From JBEBSD01 sp040394475 (GTDB taxonomy: Bacteria > Bacteroidota > Bacteroidia > Cytophagales > Spirosomataceae), in the NCBI GenBank assembly GCA_040394475.1, contig JBEBSD010000019.1, positions 1-64,000 on the forward strand: a DNA stretch of 64,000 bases, read 5' to 3'. Of the stretch, positions 25,691 to 35,264 are shown piece after piece. Made by a program: the position numbers and the translations under genes. How positions within the stretch are numbered: position 1 is the stretch's first letter; every line of letters starts with the position of its first letter. Under the pieces are notes generated by a model. The model was not told the DNA's origin, made no database searches, and saw only the letters and a list, made by a program, of their open reading frames with translations.

Positions 25691-26506
25691 TTACTGCTTG
25701 GTTAGTAATTCAATGATTTCCTCTGAAATACCGGTGGAGGAATAACCGCCGTCGTGGTACAAATTCTGCATGGTCACAAACCGGGTCAGGTCGGAGAATA
25801 ACGTCAGAATATAGTTGGCACAATCATCGGCGGATGCATTGCCCAACGGGCTCATTTTATTGGCAAAATCATAAAAGGAATTGAACCCGTCGATACCGCT
25901 GCCGGCAGTTGTCTTGGTCGGCGATTGTGAAATCGTATTGATACGGACATTTTTCAGTTTGCCGTAACGATAGCCGTAGCTTCTGGCAATACTTTCCAGG
26001 GTAGCCTTGGCGTCGGCCATATCGGAATAAAAAGGATAGGTTCTCTGAGCGGCAATATAAGACAGCGCCACGACAGACGCCCATTCCGTAAGGGCGTCCT
26101 GTTTTTCGGCCACCTGGAGAAATTTATGCAGGGAAAGCGCCGAGATGTCCAGGCTCTTCTGATACCATTCGTAATTCAGATCGCCATAGGATTTCCCTTT
26201 CCGGACATTCGGAGACATTCCGATGGAATGCAGCACAAAATCGATTTTACCACCCAGTATTTCGGTGGAGCTGCTGAAAAGCTGCTCAATATCTGCTACT
26301 ACTGTGGCATCGGCCGGGATTATTTCTGCATCTGTAGCTGCCGCCAATTCTTTAATTGCGCCCATACGCATGGCGACCGGGGCATTGGTAAGCGTAAAAA
26401 CAGCGCCTTCCTCTTTGGCTTTTAACGCAACTTTCCAGGCAATTGAATGCTCGTCCAATGCACCCGAAATAATTCCCTTTTTCCCTTTCAGTAATCCGTA
26501 AGCCAT
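25691..26506 (-). CDS. fabI: Enoyl-[acyl-carrier-protein] reductase (NADH), FabI type
   Basis: A 271-residue short-chain reductase that performs the last step of each fatty-acid elongation cycle. The start at 26506 (MAYGLLKGKKGIISGALDE) is the normal FabI N-terminus; a longer frame reaches into the cyclo-ligase gene. Visible features are HSIAWKVALKAKEEG, the FVLHSIGMSP strand and the FabI catalytic YxxxxxxK (YSDMADAK near residues 153-160) preceded by the other tyrosine in YPFYS. A TACATTTG promoter element lies 54 bp upstream and a strong terminator follows, so fabI is likely a single-gene unit. Confidence 0.95.
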   Translation of the reverse strand: MAYGLLKGKKGIISGALDEHSIAWKVALKAKEEGAVFTLTNAPVAMRMGAIKELAAATDAEIIPADATVVADIEQLFSSSTEILGGKIDFVLHSIGMSPNVRKGKSYGDLNYEWYQKSLDISALSLHKFLQVAEKQDALTEWASVVALSYIAAQRTYPFYSDMADAKATLESIARSYGYRYGKLKNVRINTISQSPTKTTAGSGIDGFNSFYDFANKMSPLGNASADDCANYILTLFSDLTRFVTMQNLYHDGGYSSTGISEEIIELLTKQ

Positions 26507-26559
26507 AATACAGTGATTAATTTTTTTGTAACCGGTTGATTGTTCTTTCAATAGAAAGG

Positions 26560-26567
26560 CAAATGTA
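26560..26567 (-). promoter_or_regulatory. -7 element of fabI
   Basis: Minus-strand TACATTTG matches TAnnTTTG exactly and lies in the 140-bp gap between the cyclo-ligase stop and the fabI start. Confidence 0.55.
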
Positions 26568-26646
26568 AAGTTTTTTTCCTTGTTTACAGGAGAATCTGTC
26601 GGGGAGTTGACCGGCTGCCGGCTCGAAAGTGCCGGCCCGTACCCGG

Positions 26647-27222
26647 TTAGGAGCGTTGCCACACAGCGTCCGGCATAAAGCAGTAATCCAGGCGGATGTC
26701 CCACGGACCGGTATCGGCGATGGCGGATACAGGAGGAAATAACGACAAGCCTGCTTTAATCGTATCCGATCGGCATTCTGCCAGAAAAATGTCGTAAAAT
26801 CCGCCGCCGTACCCTACACGATGGCCGGTTTGGTCAAAGGCCAGGAGGGGGACCAGCACCAGGTCTATTTGCGATGGGCTGAACGGAATGGAGGGGGCGG
26901 GTTCGGGAATGCCCTGCCGGTTGTGTCGGAGGGGTGCGCCCGGCGTGTACCGGTAGTGTGCAAGCTGTCGTTTTTGCCCGGTCATCCGGGGTGCGACACA
27001 GGTGATTCCGGGGAAGTTGTCTGTTAGCGCTTTTAAAATCAGAAAGGTATCTACTTCCTTTTTTTCCGGCGCCGGCAGAAAGCTGTGAATAACAGCAACA
27101 GGGTGTCCGGAAAGCCATCGGAGAAGGGAGGTGGCAATGCCCAGGCTTCCGGAACGGATCGTTTCATCGGAAAGGCGGCTCCTTTTCAGACGATAGTATG
27201 TGCGTAACTCCTCTTTTGTCAT
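26647..27222 (-). CDS. 5-formyltetrahydrofolate cyclo-ligase
   Basis: A 191-residue ATP-dependent enzyme of one-carbon metabolism that turns 5-formyl-THF into 5,10-methenyl-THF. The N-terminus has the ATP-contacting TYYRLKRSRL basic helix, and the signature GHRVGYGGGFYDIFL lies near residue 138. An HSFLPAPEKKEVDT strand near 45-58 fits the folate/phosphate site. It follows bshC with only 12 bp between, so they are probably co-transcribed. Confidence 0.92.
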   Translation of the reverse strand: MTKEELRTYYRLKRSRLSDETIRSGSLGIATSLLRWLSGHPVAVIHSFLPAPEKKEVDTFLILKALTDNFPGITCVAPRMTGQKRQLAHYRYTPGAPLRHNRQGIPEPAPSIPFSPSQIDLVLVPLLAFDQTGHRVGYGGGFYDIFLAECRSDTIKAGLSLFPPVSAIADTGPWDIRLDYCFMPDAVWQRS

Positions 27223-27234
27223 GCCTGTCTGCAG

Positions 27235-28785
27235 TTACATTTCTTCGAGGATATGAAAACGGAAGTCGAACGGATCAAAACATCGGAATAGTTCCGGGAT
27301 GAAATGACTGTTTTTCAGGTGGAAATCCAAAAAGTTGTGGTAGCGTTCCTGTGGGACGCCTTCTGGGAAAAAACTGTCAAGGACTGTTTGTAATTGCTGA
27401 AGGACCTGTGCATGGTTACGTTCTTCTGCTTTCTGCAACCGCTTTTCGAGCTTGTTCAGCGAGTTGAGCAGGCGTGTTCTTTCCGCCAGAACGGCAGCCT
27501 CCATGGTTTTGTCGATGGCGCTGGCCTTTGTGAAAATAGCGCCGAAAACCGAGTCAAATGCCTGTTTTTCTTCGGTCAGGTACAGTTCATTTTTGGAGTG
27601 CCTGGCGATCAGCTCTTTTCGCAGCTGTTCTTTGTTGCCGAACAAATCCTGGTAGGAAAAGCCCAGTTTTCCTAACCGCCGCCGCTCGGCAGCGGTCACA
27701 AACAATGCAAAATTACGGGGGATCAGCAACGGGAAAGATTCCTGGAAATGGTCGAAAACTCCCTTGAGCTGCATCCAGTAGGGGATTTCGGAAGGACCTC
27801 CTATATAAGCCAGGTTGGGGAGGATGGTCTCCTGGTAAAGGGGACGGAGCACAACATTCGGACTGAATCGTTCCGGATGCTGTGTGACTTCTTCCAGCAT
27901 CTTTTCCTCGTTCCAGGTGTTGGCGGTCCGGAGGATATGAAATTCGTTTTTTCTTTTTTCAATGCGTTCCCGGAGATTTCCCGAGAGGTAAAAAAGATTG
28001 ATGTCACGCGCATATACAGGGGTATGATAACCCATTTTCTGTAAGCGGGTCGTCGTTTGTTGTACAATGCCCGCGGCGGAATGCCGGAGCAATTCGTCCG
28101 TGATAACCGGTGCAAACAGTTTTTTAAGCTCCGGATCATCGGCGTCCAGGCTTATTAAGCCGGCATTGCCGAATAAGTCGTGCATATAATGACGTACAGC
28201 ATCCGACAAGGTGGTATGCTGAAGGTAGGCCCTTTGAAACAAGGGGAGCGGCTCCGGGAGCTGATCAAGTATCTGGCTAAGCTCGCGAGGGTTCAGACGT
28301 CCCACTGCTCCAGAATGAGCGCCTGACCACCGGTAGGTCTTGCCGAACAAATGAACAGAAGCGATTTCTTCAAAGTCGTGGTCTTCCGAAGCCATCCAGT
28401 ATACCGGGACAAAATCATAGTCCGGGTATGTGATTTTCAGGAGCCGCGCCAGGTTGATGGTCGTTATAATCTTATAGATAATGTACAACGGGCCTGCAAA
28501 AATGTTGAGCTGGTGACCGGTTGTAACCGTAAATGTAGTCGGCTTTAAAAGGAGGGAGAAGTCTGGCTGACCGGGAAGGTCTTTGTATTGCTTTTCGAGT
28601 GCTGCAACGAGCTGCTCTCTTTTTTTTAGCGGAAACTGACTCCTGCGTTCAATGACATGCCTGACGTTTTCAAGCGAAGGGTATTCCGAATAAAAAGGTG
28701 CCAGTGCCGGGTTTTGGGAGAGGTAATCCAATAATAATTTAGGGAACTGCCCGGTTTCGTGCAGTTCGAGGTAATGTCGGATCAT
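27235..28785 (-). CDS. bshC: Bacillithiol biosynthesis cysteine-adding enzyme BshC
   Basis: A 516-residue protein with the BshC layout: a Rossmann-like core with VTTGHQLNIFAGPLYIIYK (near 91-109) and VYWMASEDHDFEEI (near 128-141), and a C-terminal coiled-coil (NSLNKLEKRLQKAEERNHAQ) that mediates dimer contact. It adds cysteine to GlcN-malate in the last step of bacillithiol synthesis. BshA and BshB are not in this window. The presence of bshC says this organism uses bacillithiol as its low-molecular-weight thiol, as many Bacteroidota do. Confidence 0.95.
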   Translation of the reverse strand: MIRHYLELHETGQFPKLLLDYLSQNPALAPFYSEYPSLENVRHVIERRSQFPLKKREQLVAALEKQYKDLPGQPDFSLLLKPTTFTVTTGHQLNIFAGPLYIIYKIITTINLARLLKITYPDYDFVPVYWMASEDHDFEEIASVHLFGKTYRWSGAHSGAVGRLNPRELSQILDQLPEPLPLFQRAYLQHTTLSDAVRHYMHDLFGNAGLISLDADDPELKKLFAPVITDELLRHSAAGIVQQTTTRLQKMGYHTPVYARDINLFYLSGNLRERIEKRKNEFHILRTANTWNEEKMLEEVTQHPERFSPNVVLRPLYQETILPNLAYIGGPSEIPYWMQLKGVFDHFQESFPLLIPRNFALFVTAAERRRLGKLGFSYQDLFGNKEQLRKELIARHSKNELYLTEEKQAFDSVFGAIFTKASAIDKTMEAAVLAERTRLLNSLNKLEKRLQKAEERNHAQVLQQLQTVLDSFFPEGVPQERYHNFLDFHLKNSHFIPELFRCFDPFDFRFHILEEM

Positions 28786-28891
28786 AATTTTTGTTTACAG
28801 AAATTCTTCAACAAAATGTAAACACGAATATTCTTCCACATAATTCCACTGTATGCAATTAATCTTATCCTGGTAAAGGCGGCAAGGCCTC

Positions 28892-29935
28892 TTAAATACC
28901 CAGTTCCCGGAGAATCCGCCCGGCGTCGAATGTCGTGTCTATAGAGGGCAGGTAGCGATCAAAAGCCTCTTTCTGGAGCTTGGTGGCGTAGGTCCTGTGG
29001 AAAAAATACCGCCCGTATTTGATCACGTAATTCAGGATAAAAAACCGGTAAGCTTCTTTCATAAACAGTACTTCGTTTGCCGATAACGGATAAATTTTGT
29101 GATAGGCTTTGAGGAAAATAAGAAAACGTTCTTCCATTAAAGGGCCGATCACGTAACTGAAAACGGTCCGGTCGCCGACGTCCGAGACCACCCTGGCAAA
29201 AAAGTAAAAGTCCATAATCCGGTTGGATACCCGGAACCAGTCGTAGTCCCAGCGGGAATATAGATGCATCTCTTCATCAACCGAAAAATTGCCTATATTC
29301 CAGTCGACAAATACGGGGAGTTTGTCGAAGGATTTGATGTCCAGTAAGTCGACGTTTTGAAGGAAAAGCTGACATTGCTCCCGGAGCATGCCGGCATGTC
29401 CGCGGTATTCGTACTGCCCGGTATCGGTTTCCAGGATTTCCTGTAATTCCTGAATGTCGGTCCGGAGGGTCTTGGAGGATTTGGGTACCACCTTTCCCAC
29501 ACGGAAGCAGGCCTTGTGAAAACGGGCGGTTTCGGCACCGAACTTCCGGATCATTTCTTCGGAAAGGCGACGGGGAAGACGGTTGGCGCTGCGGATAGGG
29601 TTGTAAAAAACCACCCAGGTGTCGATAAAGCTGTTCTTGTAGCGGTAGGTATACACCTGGTTGTTCTTAACCAGTGATTTGGCCAAAACATTTTCAAACG
29701 GGTACAGCAAATTGGTCGCCAGCGCATGGATGATCCGGTGATCCTCTTTAAAATGTTCAAACACCCCGAAATAAGAAAGTTTGGCAATAACCATCTCTTC
29801 TGTGTCCAGCCGGATCCGGAACACATGATTGGTGGATACCTTCGCACTGATATCCTCGATCTGCTGGATCGTACGGGTCTTGTCAAAATTGGCCCAGGCC
29901 TCTGTGATGACGGCCGGGTAATTAACCATGCGCAT
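28892..29935 (-). CDS. Aminoglycoside-phosphotransferase-like (APH/choline kinase fold) protein
   Basis: A 347-residue protein with a protein-kinase-like APH fold. The N-lobe has a beta strand and lysine (EEMVIAKLSYFG near 46-57). The catalytic loop reads PVFVDWNIGNFSV (near 206-218), keeping Asp and Asn at the right spacing but with Val-Phe-Val in place of the usual leading His. A metal-binding Asp follows in RWDYDWFRV. The substrate is unknown; a small-molecule or lipid kinase is likeliest. It is alone, with 106 bp to bshC. The 372-bp AT-rich region upstream (29936-30307) is shared with divergent fbp and shows no gene or repeat that I recognise. Confidence 0.75.
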   Translation of the reverse strand: MRMVNYPAVITEAWANFDKTRTIQQIEDISAKVSTNHVFRIRLDTEEMVIAKLSYFGVFEHFKEDHRIIHALATNLLYPFENVLAKSLVKNNQVYTYRYKNSFIDTWVVFYNPIRSANRLPRRLSEEMIRKFGAETARFHKACFRVGKVVPKSSKTLRTDIQELQEILETDTGQYEYRGHAGMLREQCQLFLQNVDLLDIKSFDKLPVFVDWNIGNFSVDEEMHLYSRWDYDWFRVSNRIMDFYFFARVVSDVGDRTVFSYVIGPLMEERFLIFLKAYHKIYPLSANEVLFMKEAYRFFILNYVIKYGRYFFHRTYATKLQKEAFDRYLPSIDTTFDAGRILRELGI

Positions 29936-30307
29936 GGGAAAGGTGATTAACGGATAAATTGTCCCGAAATAAACAGCTTGTTGTACTATTTACGAAACAA
30001 ACGACGTACTTATTTATTGCCGGTTATAGACGGTTTCTTTAAAAGCATTTGAAAAGTTCTATTTTTTAAAAAATATTATTATTGCACTATGACGGTAAAT
30101 AGCGGATTGTGCAGTACGGTGAGCAGGTTATTGTATACTTACTTAGGGGTAATATTATCAAGAATTCGTCTGATGAGTACCGTTTGGAACGGGATAGGCA
30201 CATTACGTGTCATATTGATATTTGTTAAATTATTTAAATAAAATGAGTGTCCGGGGATTTTTATATAATATTGTAAATATCCAAATGTAATTGTCATTCT
30301 TTCTACT

Positions 30308-31324
30308 ATGCAACAGCAATCTCTACAGGAACTGGCGGTTCCGGTCGGAATAACCCTGGACCGCTTTATCAATCATGAACAAAGTGCATTTCCCTATGCA
30401 ACGGGTGAACTTTCGCAACTGCTGAGAGATGTGGCGCTTGCGGGTAAGATCATTAACCGGGAGGTCAACCTGTCCGGGCTGGTCGATCTGTCCGGAGGGA
30501 TCGGCACTTCGAACGTACAGGGGGAAAACCAGCAGAAGCTGGACGTGATCGCCAATATCCGTTTTCTGAGGGCCCTGAAAAGGGGAGGAGAGGTTTGCGC
30601 AATTATATCGGAAGAAGATGAGGATATCATCTATACCGGAAATGACCAGGGAAAGTACGTGGTAGCAATAGACCCGCTGGACGGCTCTTCCAACATCGAT
30701 GTGAATGTTTCTATCGGGACGATTTTCTCTATTTACCGCCGGGTTACGCCGATCGGAACCAAAGCCAACAGGACGGATTTTCTCCAAGGAGGCCGTAAGC
30801 AGGTGGCGGCGGGTTATATTTTGTACGGATCTTCTACCATTCTGGTGTATTCCACGGGCAGCGGCGTGAACGGTTTTACATACGACTACACACTGGGGGA
30901 ATACATCCTCTCGCATAAAGACGTGAAATGTCCGCTTAACGGGACTATTTACTCGCTGAATGACGGCTATTTCGATCATTATCCCCCGGGTGTACAGGAA
31001 TATATCCGGTATTGTCAGCAACAGGGCTATTCGGCGCGGTATATAGGTTCGCTGGTGGCCGATTTTCACCGGAATACCTTGAAGGGGGGAATCTATCTTT
31101 ACCCCGCGACCGCCAAGGCCTCCGCGGGTAAGCTCCGGTTGCTCTATGAATGTTACCCGCTGGCATTTCTGGCCGAGCAGTCAGGCGGACAGGCTTCTGA
31201 CGGGAACCAGCCCGTTCTGGATATTGTACCGGAAAGCGTCCATCAGCGGAGTCCGTTTTATGTGGGATCCTCACAGATGGTGGAGCAGGTCGTGTCGGCT
31301 GTCTGTACAAAAGCTGTCGTATAA
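30308..31324 (+). CDS. fbp: Class 1 fructose-1,6-bisphosphatase
   Basis: A 338-residue FBPase I, which dephosphorylates fructose-1,6-bisphosphate in gluconeogenesis. The metal/phosphate motif VVAIDPLDGSSNIDVNVSIG (near 118-137) is exact, with the metal-binding EEDED near 101-105 and the substrate segment YIGSLVADFHRN near 240. The N-terminal regulatory region is present. It has its own upstream region of about 370 bp, AT-rich, and is followed 92 bp later by isocitrate dehydrogenase on the same strand. This indicates a gluconeogenic lifestyle on non-sugar carbon, consistent with the sugar-acid locus. Confidence 0.95.
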   Translation: MQQQSLQELAVPVGITLDRFINHEQSAFPYATGELSQLLRDVALAGKIINREVNLSGLVDLSGGIGTSNVQGENQQKLDVIANIRFLRALKRGGEVCAIISEEDEDIIYTGNDQGKYVVAIDPLDGSSNIDVNVSIGTIFSIYRRVTPIGTKANRTDFLQGGRKQVAAGYILYGSSTILVYSTGSGVNGFTYDYTLGEYILSHKDVKCPLNGTIYSLNDGYFDHYPPGVQEYIRYCQQQGYSARYIGSLVADFHRNTLKGGIYLYPATAKASAGKLRLLYECYPLAFLAEQSGGQASDGNQPVLDIVPESVHQRSPFYVGSSQMVEQVVSAVCTKAVV

Positions 31325-31416
31325 CGACCGTGCAATTATATGACTTGCGGTAAGCCATTCATTACGATAATTCGTACATTGCTGTCGGTTATTGTTTGTA
31401 ATTTGCTTAATCCAGC

Positions 31417-32862
31417 ATGTCTATGTCAGTGAAAACACCTGTTACAATTGCTTACGGAGACGGTATCGGTCCTGAAATTATGGAGGCGACGCTGCGAATA
31501 CTCGATGCAGCAGGCGCCCGCATTGCCCCGGAAGTGATCGAAGTGGGTGAAAAAGTGTATCAAAGCGGGGTACCGGGCGGCATTCATGAAAGCGCCTGGG
31601 AGTCACTGCGGCGTACCAAAGTGTTTCTGAAAGCCCCGATTACCACGCCTCAGGGAGGCGGGTACAAGAGTTTGAATGTGACCACACGGACCGCCCTTGG
31701 GCTTTATGCAAATGTCCGGCCCAACCAGGCTTTTGCACCTTTTGTCAGAACCCGGCATCCCGAACTCAACGTGGTGATCATCCGGGAAAACGAGGAAGAT
31801 CTGTATACCGGGATTGAATACCGGCAAACCGCACAGATGATTGAAACACTGAAGCTGATTTCCCGGCCTGGCTGCGAAAAAATCATCCGGTACGCGTTTG
31901 AGTATGCCCGCGCCTATCAACGGAAAAAAGTCACTTGTTTTACAAAAGACAACATTATGAAGATGAGTGACGGCTTGTTTCATAAGGTATTTGTCGAAAT
32001 AGGGGCAGAATATCCCGATATAGAACAGGACCACTGGATCATTGACATCGGGTCGGCGCTGCTGGCCGACCAGCCGGAGCGCTTTGACGTGATTGTGACG
32101 CTGAATCTTTATGGAGATATTATCTCGGATATTGCTGCACAGGTGGCAGGATCGGTCGGAATGGGCGGCTCGGCGAACGTGGGAGATCAGTGCGCCATGT
32201 TTGAGGCTATTCACGGGTCTGCGCCGGACATTGCCGGCAAAGGAATTGCCAATCCGTCGGGGCTGCTGAACGGGGCGATCATGATGCTGGTCCATATCGG
32301 TCAGGGTGAAGTGGCTGCCAAAATACATAACGCCTGGTTGCGGACCATTGAAGAGGGGATTCATACAGGAGATATTTTCAAGGAGGGACTCAGTAAAGAA
32401 CGTGTCGGAACCTCGGCTTTTGCAGACGCGGTTTTGCAGCGGCTCGGGCAGGATCCTCAACATTTCCGGCCAGTGAGCTATGCCGCTGCTCCCAGTCCGG
32501 TCAAGGGAGATACCTTAGCGGTCCGGAACCCCCGGAAAGAGCTCGCAGGCGTCGATATCTATCTGGATTGGCAGGGAAACGCAGGCGACCTGGGCGCAGC
32601 GCTTACACAGGCAGTTGCCGGGCTCTTTACCTTATCCGCTATTACCAACCGGGGAGCCAAAGTGTACCCCGGAGGATTTCCGGAAACTTTTTGCACCGAT
32701 CACTGGAGATGCCGCTTTTTAGGAGAAAAGGGATTGGACAAAGGACAGCCGATAGCCTTGCAGAAAATCCTGCTGGAAGCTGGTTATGACGTTATTAAAA
32801 CGGAAAACCTGTATTACTTCGACGACGAGCCCGGTTATTCCGTGATCCAGGGCGATCATTGA
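31417..32862 (+). CDS. icd: NADP-dependent isocitrate dehydrogenase (Thermus-like long form)
   Basis: A 481-residue isocitrate/isopropylmalate-family dehydrogenase for the TCA cycle. Motifs: AYGDGIGPEIMEATLRIL near the start, the substrate-binding RENEEDLYTGIEYR (near 125-138), the metal-site segment NLYGDIISDIAAQVAGS (near 229-245) and HGSAPDIAGKGIANP for cofactor binding (near 267-281). The extra C-terminal domain of about 130 residues matches the long form known from Thermus thermophilus. Two start codons (31417 and 31423) are possible. A terminator follows. Confidence 0.92.
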   Translation: MSMSVKTPVTIAYGDGIGPEIMEATLRILDAAGARIAPEVIEVGEKVYQSGVPGGIHESAWESLRRTKVFLKAPITTPQGGGYKSLNVTTRTALGLYANVRPNQAFAPFVRTRHPELNVVIIRENEEDLYTGIEYRQTAQMIETLKLISRPGCEKIIRYAFEYARAYQRKKVTCFTKDNIMKMSDGLFHKVFVEIGAEYPDIEQDHWIIDIGSALLADQPERFDVIVTLNLYGDIISDIAAQVAGSVGMGGSANVGDQCAMFEAIHGSAPDIAGKGIANPSGLLNGAIMMLVHIGQGEVAAKIHNAWLRTIEEGIHTGDIFKEGLSKERVGTSAFADAVLQRLGQDPQHFRPVSYAAAPSPVKGDTLAVRNPRKELAGVDIYLDWQGNAGDLGAALTQAVAGLFTLSAITNRGAKVYPGGFPETFCTDHWRCRFLGEKGLDKGQPIALQKILLEAGYDVIKTENLYYFDDEPGYSVIQGDH

Positions 32863-32873
32863 ACAGGTGGCGG

Positions 32874-32910
32874 AAAAGGGCAGGTAACGGCAGTCGGCAC
32901 CTGCCCTTTT
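32874..32910 (+). terminator. Rho-independent terminator of icd
   Basis: A perfect 12-bp stem AAAAGGGCAGGT / ACCTGCCCTTTT with a 13-nt loop ends in TTTT, 12 bp after the icd stop. Confidence 0.85.
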
Positions 32911-33077
32911 CATAAAATTGGCAACGCCCCTGCCACGTCTTATAAAAAACCTTCGTAATTTGTAAGGAATTCCGTTTCGAGACGTTAAATTATAATAAAA
33001 TTTGAACCTTTTACCCGTAACCGGACTCCTTTATCCGACAGGTGAAAAGAGTTGAGGCATTTCTGGAAATCAAGTAT

Positions 33078-35075
33078 ATGAAAAAAAAGCTGCGGATTGT
33101 TGCCGCCTCCTTTACGATCGTCGGTGTAATTCTGGGGCTGTCGGCATGTAATTCGGCCAGGCAGATGTATACCTCCGGTATCAAAAAATTTGGAAACGGG
33201 GAGTATGACCTGGCGATAAAAGATTTGAGCAAGGCGCTGGAAGCAAATTATGAGGCGGGAAGTGCTAATTTCTATATTGCCGAATCGTACCGGCTTTCCA
33301 ACCGGTTTAAAGAAGCGCTGCCGTATTGGAAGAAAGTCCTGGAAAATGACCCCGACAATGCAGACGCGCGGTTTCAGTATGCGTATACGTTAAAGACCAT
33401 CGGCGATTATAGCGAGGCCCTGGAACAATTCCGGCAGGTAGCCGTTGCCGCTAAAAGCGCGGATGTTCTGAAAGAAAGGGCTTCAAGAGAAGTGGAAATC
33501 CTGAAAATAATGGACCGGGTGGCCATTCAGAAAGTGGCGTATGAGATCGTGAATGTCCCGCTGAATACGGACGCTGCCGAATTTGCTCCGGCGGTGCTGA
33601 ACCAGGAACTGGTAGTGTCCATGTCGCGTAAGGAAGCGGTTTATAAGAGCAACGGGCAACCGATGCTCGGGATTTATAAAGTGAAGATTGCAGACGATCC
33701 TGCGGAAACCACGGGGAATCCGGCACTTTTCAGCAGTACGATCTTTGACGCCAACGCCAACGAAGGGTCCCCGGCATTCACACCGGACGGGAAAACCGTG
33801 GTGTTTGCGAGAGGGAATACCGGTAAAAAAAGAGGAAATGCCGATGTGAAGCTGTATATGTCACGGCTCGTAAATGACCAATGGAGCGAGCCCCGTTACC
33901 TGCCTGTCAACGATTCGTTGTCGTGGGACGGTTCTCCCGCCTTTTCGAGAGATGGTAAAACGCTGTATTTTGCCTCTAATCGCCCGGGTGGCGTGGGGGG
34001 AATTGATATTTACCGTACCAATATGGACGCTTCCGGAAGGTTCAGCAAGCCCGTCAACATGGGTGGGGATATCAATACGGCGGGAGATGAAATGTTTCCC
34101 TACGTCGGACCCGATAACCGCTTGTACTTCGCATCGGACGGACATCCTGGTCTGGGAAAACTGGATCTTTTTGTGGCCACCCGTTCACAGGGGGTGATTG
34201 CTGTCGAAAACATGGGAGTGCCGTTTAATTCACCGCAAGACGATTTCGGATTGGTATTTTATGAAGAAGAAAGCGGTTTCTTTTCGTCTAACCGGGACGG
34301 AGGAAAAGGAGACGATGATATTTACTATTTCTATATGCCGGAAGCCGAAGAGGCAGACGAACCAAAACCCGAGCCTGAAGATCCGCGTTATGTCAATGGT
34401 GAACTGAAGGTGATCCGTTATTTCCTGGCCGGGGATGTCCTGACCGGATTACCGGAAAGTACGCCCCTGGATTCGGCTTTTGTAAGGATCATGCCAGACA
34501 CGGCGGATGTCGCGCTGGAGCGTATGCCCACCGATGAGCAGGGGAAATTTGGAAAATACCGGCTGGAGGAAGGGAAATCCTATGTGTTGCTGGCCGAACG
34601 GAAGGGGTATATCAGCAAGCGGATGCCGTTTACGATGGCCGGGAAAAGTATCCCGCTGATTTTTCTGAATAAGGCCGAAACGGATACAACCTACCAGGTT
34701 ACGATCAGGCTGGATAAAATGGAGCTGAACAGGACCTTCGCGCTTGACAATATCTACTACGATCTGGATAAATACGCGATTCGGGCAGATGCCGCACCGG
34801 AATTGGATAAACTGGTACAGCTGCTGAAGGATAATCCTACCATGCAGATAGAACTGAGCTCTCACACGGATGCACGGGCCTCTGATGCGTATAATATGAC
34901 CTTGTCGCAACGGCGGGCAGAATCGGTGGTGAATTATTTGTCAGAAAAGGGAATTGAACCTGAACGCATGGAGGCAAAGGGGTATGGCGAACGGAACCTG
35001 CTGATCCGGAATGCGAAAACAGAAGAGGAACATCAACGCAACCGGAGGACGGAGTTTACGATTCTGAGTTATTGA
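33078..35075 (+). CDS. PorE-like lipoprotein: TPR, beta-propeller, CRD and OmpA C-terminal domain
   Basis: A 665-residue outer-membrane lipoprotein. The ATG at 33078 gives MKKKLRIVAAS and the lipobox GLSAC; a longer upstream frame lacks support. Domain order: TPR repeats (about 30-120), a WD40/PD40-type propeller (about 160-420, repeats SPAFTPDGKTVVFARG, SPAFSRDGKTLYFASN, DDFGLVFYEEESGFFSSNRDGG), a carboxypeptidase-regulatory-like domain (about 440-540), and an OmpA-like peptidoglycan-binding domain (DNIYYDLDKYAIRADAAPEL; NRRTEFTIL at the end). This order is that of PorE, which tethers the type IX translocon to peptidoglycan. Other OmpA/TPR lipoproteins share it, so the name stays tentative. 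Confidence 0.85.
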   Translation: MKKKLRIVAASFTIVGVILGLSACNSARQMYTSGIKKFGNGEYDLAIKDLSKALEANYEAGSANFYIAESYRLSNRFKEALPYWKKVLENDPDNADARFQYAYTLKTIGDYSEALEQFRQVAVAAKSADVLKERASREVEILKIMDRVAIQKVAYEIVNVPLNTDAAEFAPAVLNQELVVSMSRKEAVYKSNGQPMLGIYKVKIADDPAETTGNPALFSSTIFDANANEGSPAFTPDGKTVVFARGNTGKKRGNADVKLYMSRLVNDQWSEPRYLPVNDSLSWDGSPAFSRDGKTLYFASNRPGGVGGIDIYRTNMDASGRFSKPVNMGGDINTAGDEMFPYVGPDNRLYFASDGHPGLGKLDLFVATRSQGVIAVENMGVPFNSPQDDFGLVFYEEESGFFSSNRDGGKGDDDIYYFYMPEAEEADEPKPEPEDPRYVNGELKVIRYFLAGDVLTGLPESTPLDSAFVRIMPDTADVALERMPTDEQGKFGKYRLEEGKSYVLLAERKGYISKRMPFTMAGKSIPLIFLNKAETDTTYQVTIRLDKMELNRTFALDNIYYDLDKYAIRADAAPELDKLVQLLKDNPTMQIELSSHTDARASDAYNMTLSQRRAESVVNYLSEKGIEPERMEAKGYGERNLLIRNAKTEEEHQRNRRTEFTILSY

Positions 35076-35077
35076 AG

Positions 35078-35192
35078 GGGTTTTAGGTATTAGGTTTTAG
35101 GTTTTAGGGGGCTGTCGGTTATCAGCTGTCGGAAGTGTGAGGGTAACCGGCATGAGACACAGGATACGATGGGTGAGCTGAGTCGAACCCAG
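35078..35192. repeat. Composite intergenic repeat (TTTTAGG, ATCAGC and TCGAACCC modules)
   Basis: GGGTTTTAGGTATTAGG-type units (35078-35112), then GCTGTCGGTTATCAGCTGTCGG (to 35135), then GAGACACAGGATACGATGGG and GGTGAGCTGAGTCGAACCC (to 35192). The same modules and order appear at other junctions. No coding feature is seen here. Confidence 0.65.
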
Positions 35193-35264
35193 GAGCTGGC
35201 ACTCAGCCGCCGCCCATTCCCCGTTCCCTATTGCCCATTCCCCCACATACAGCAATCGGCTTTC

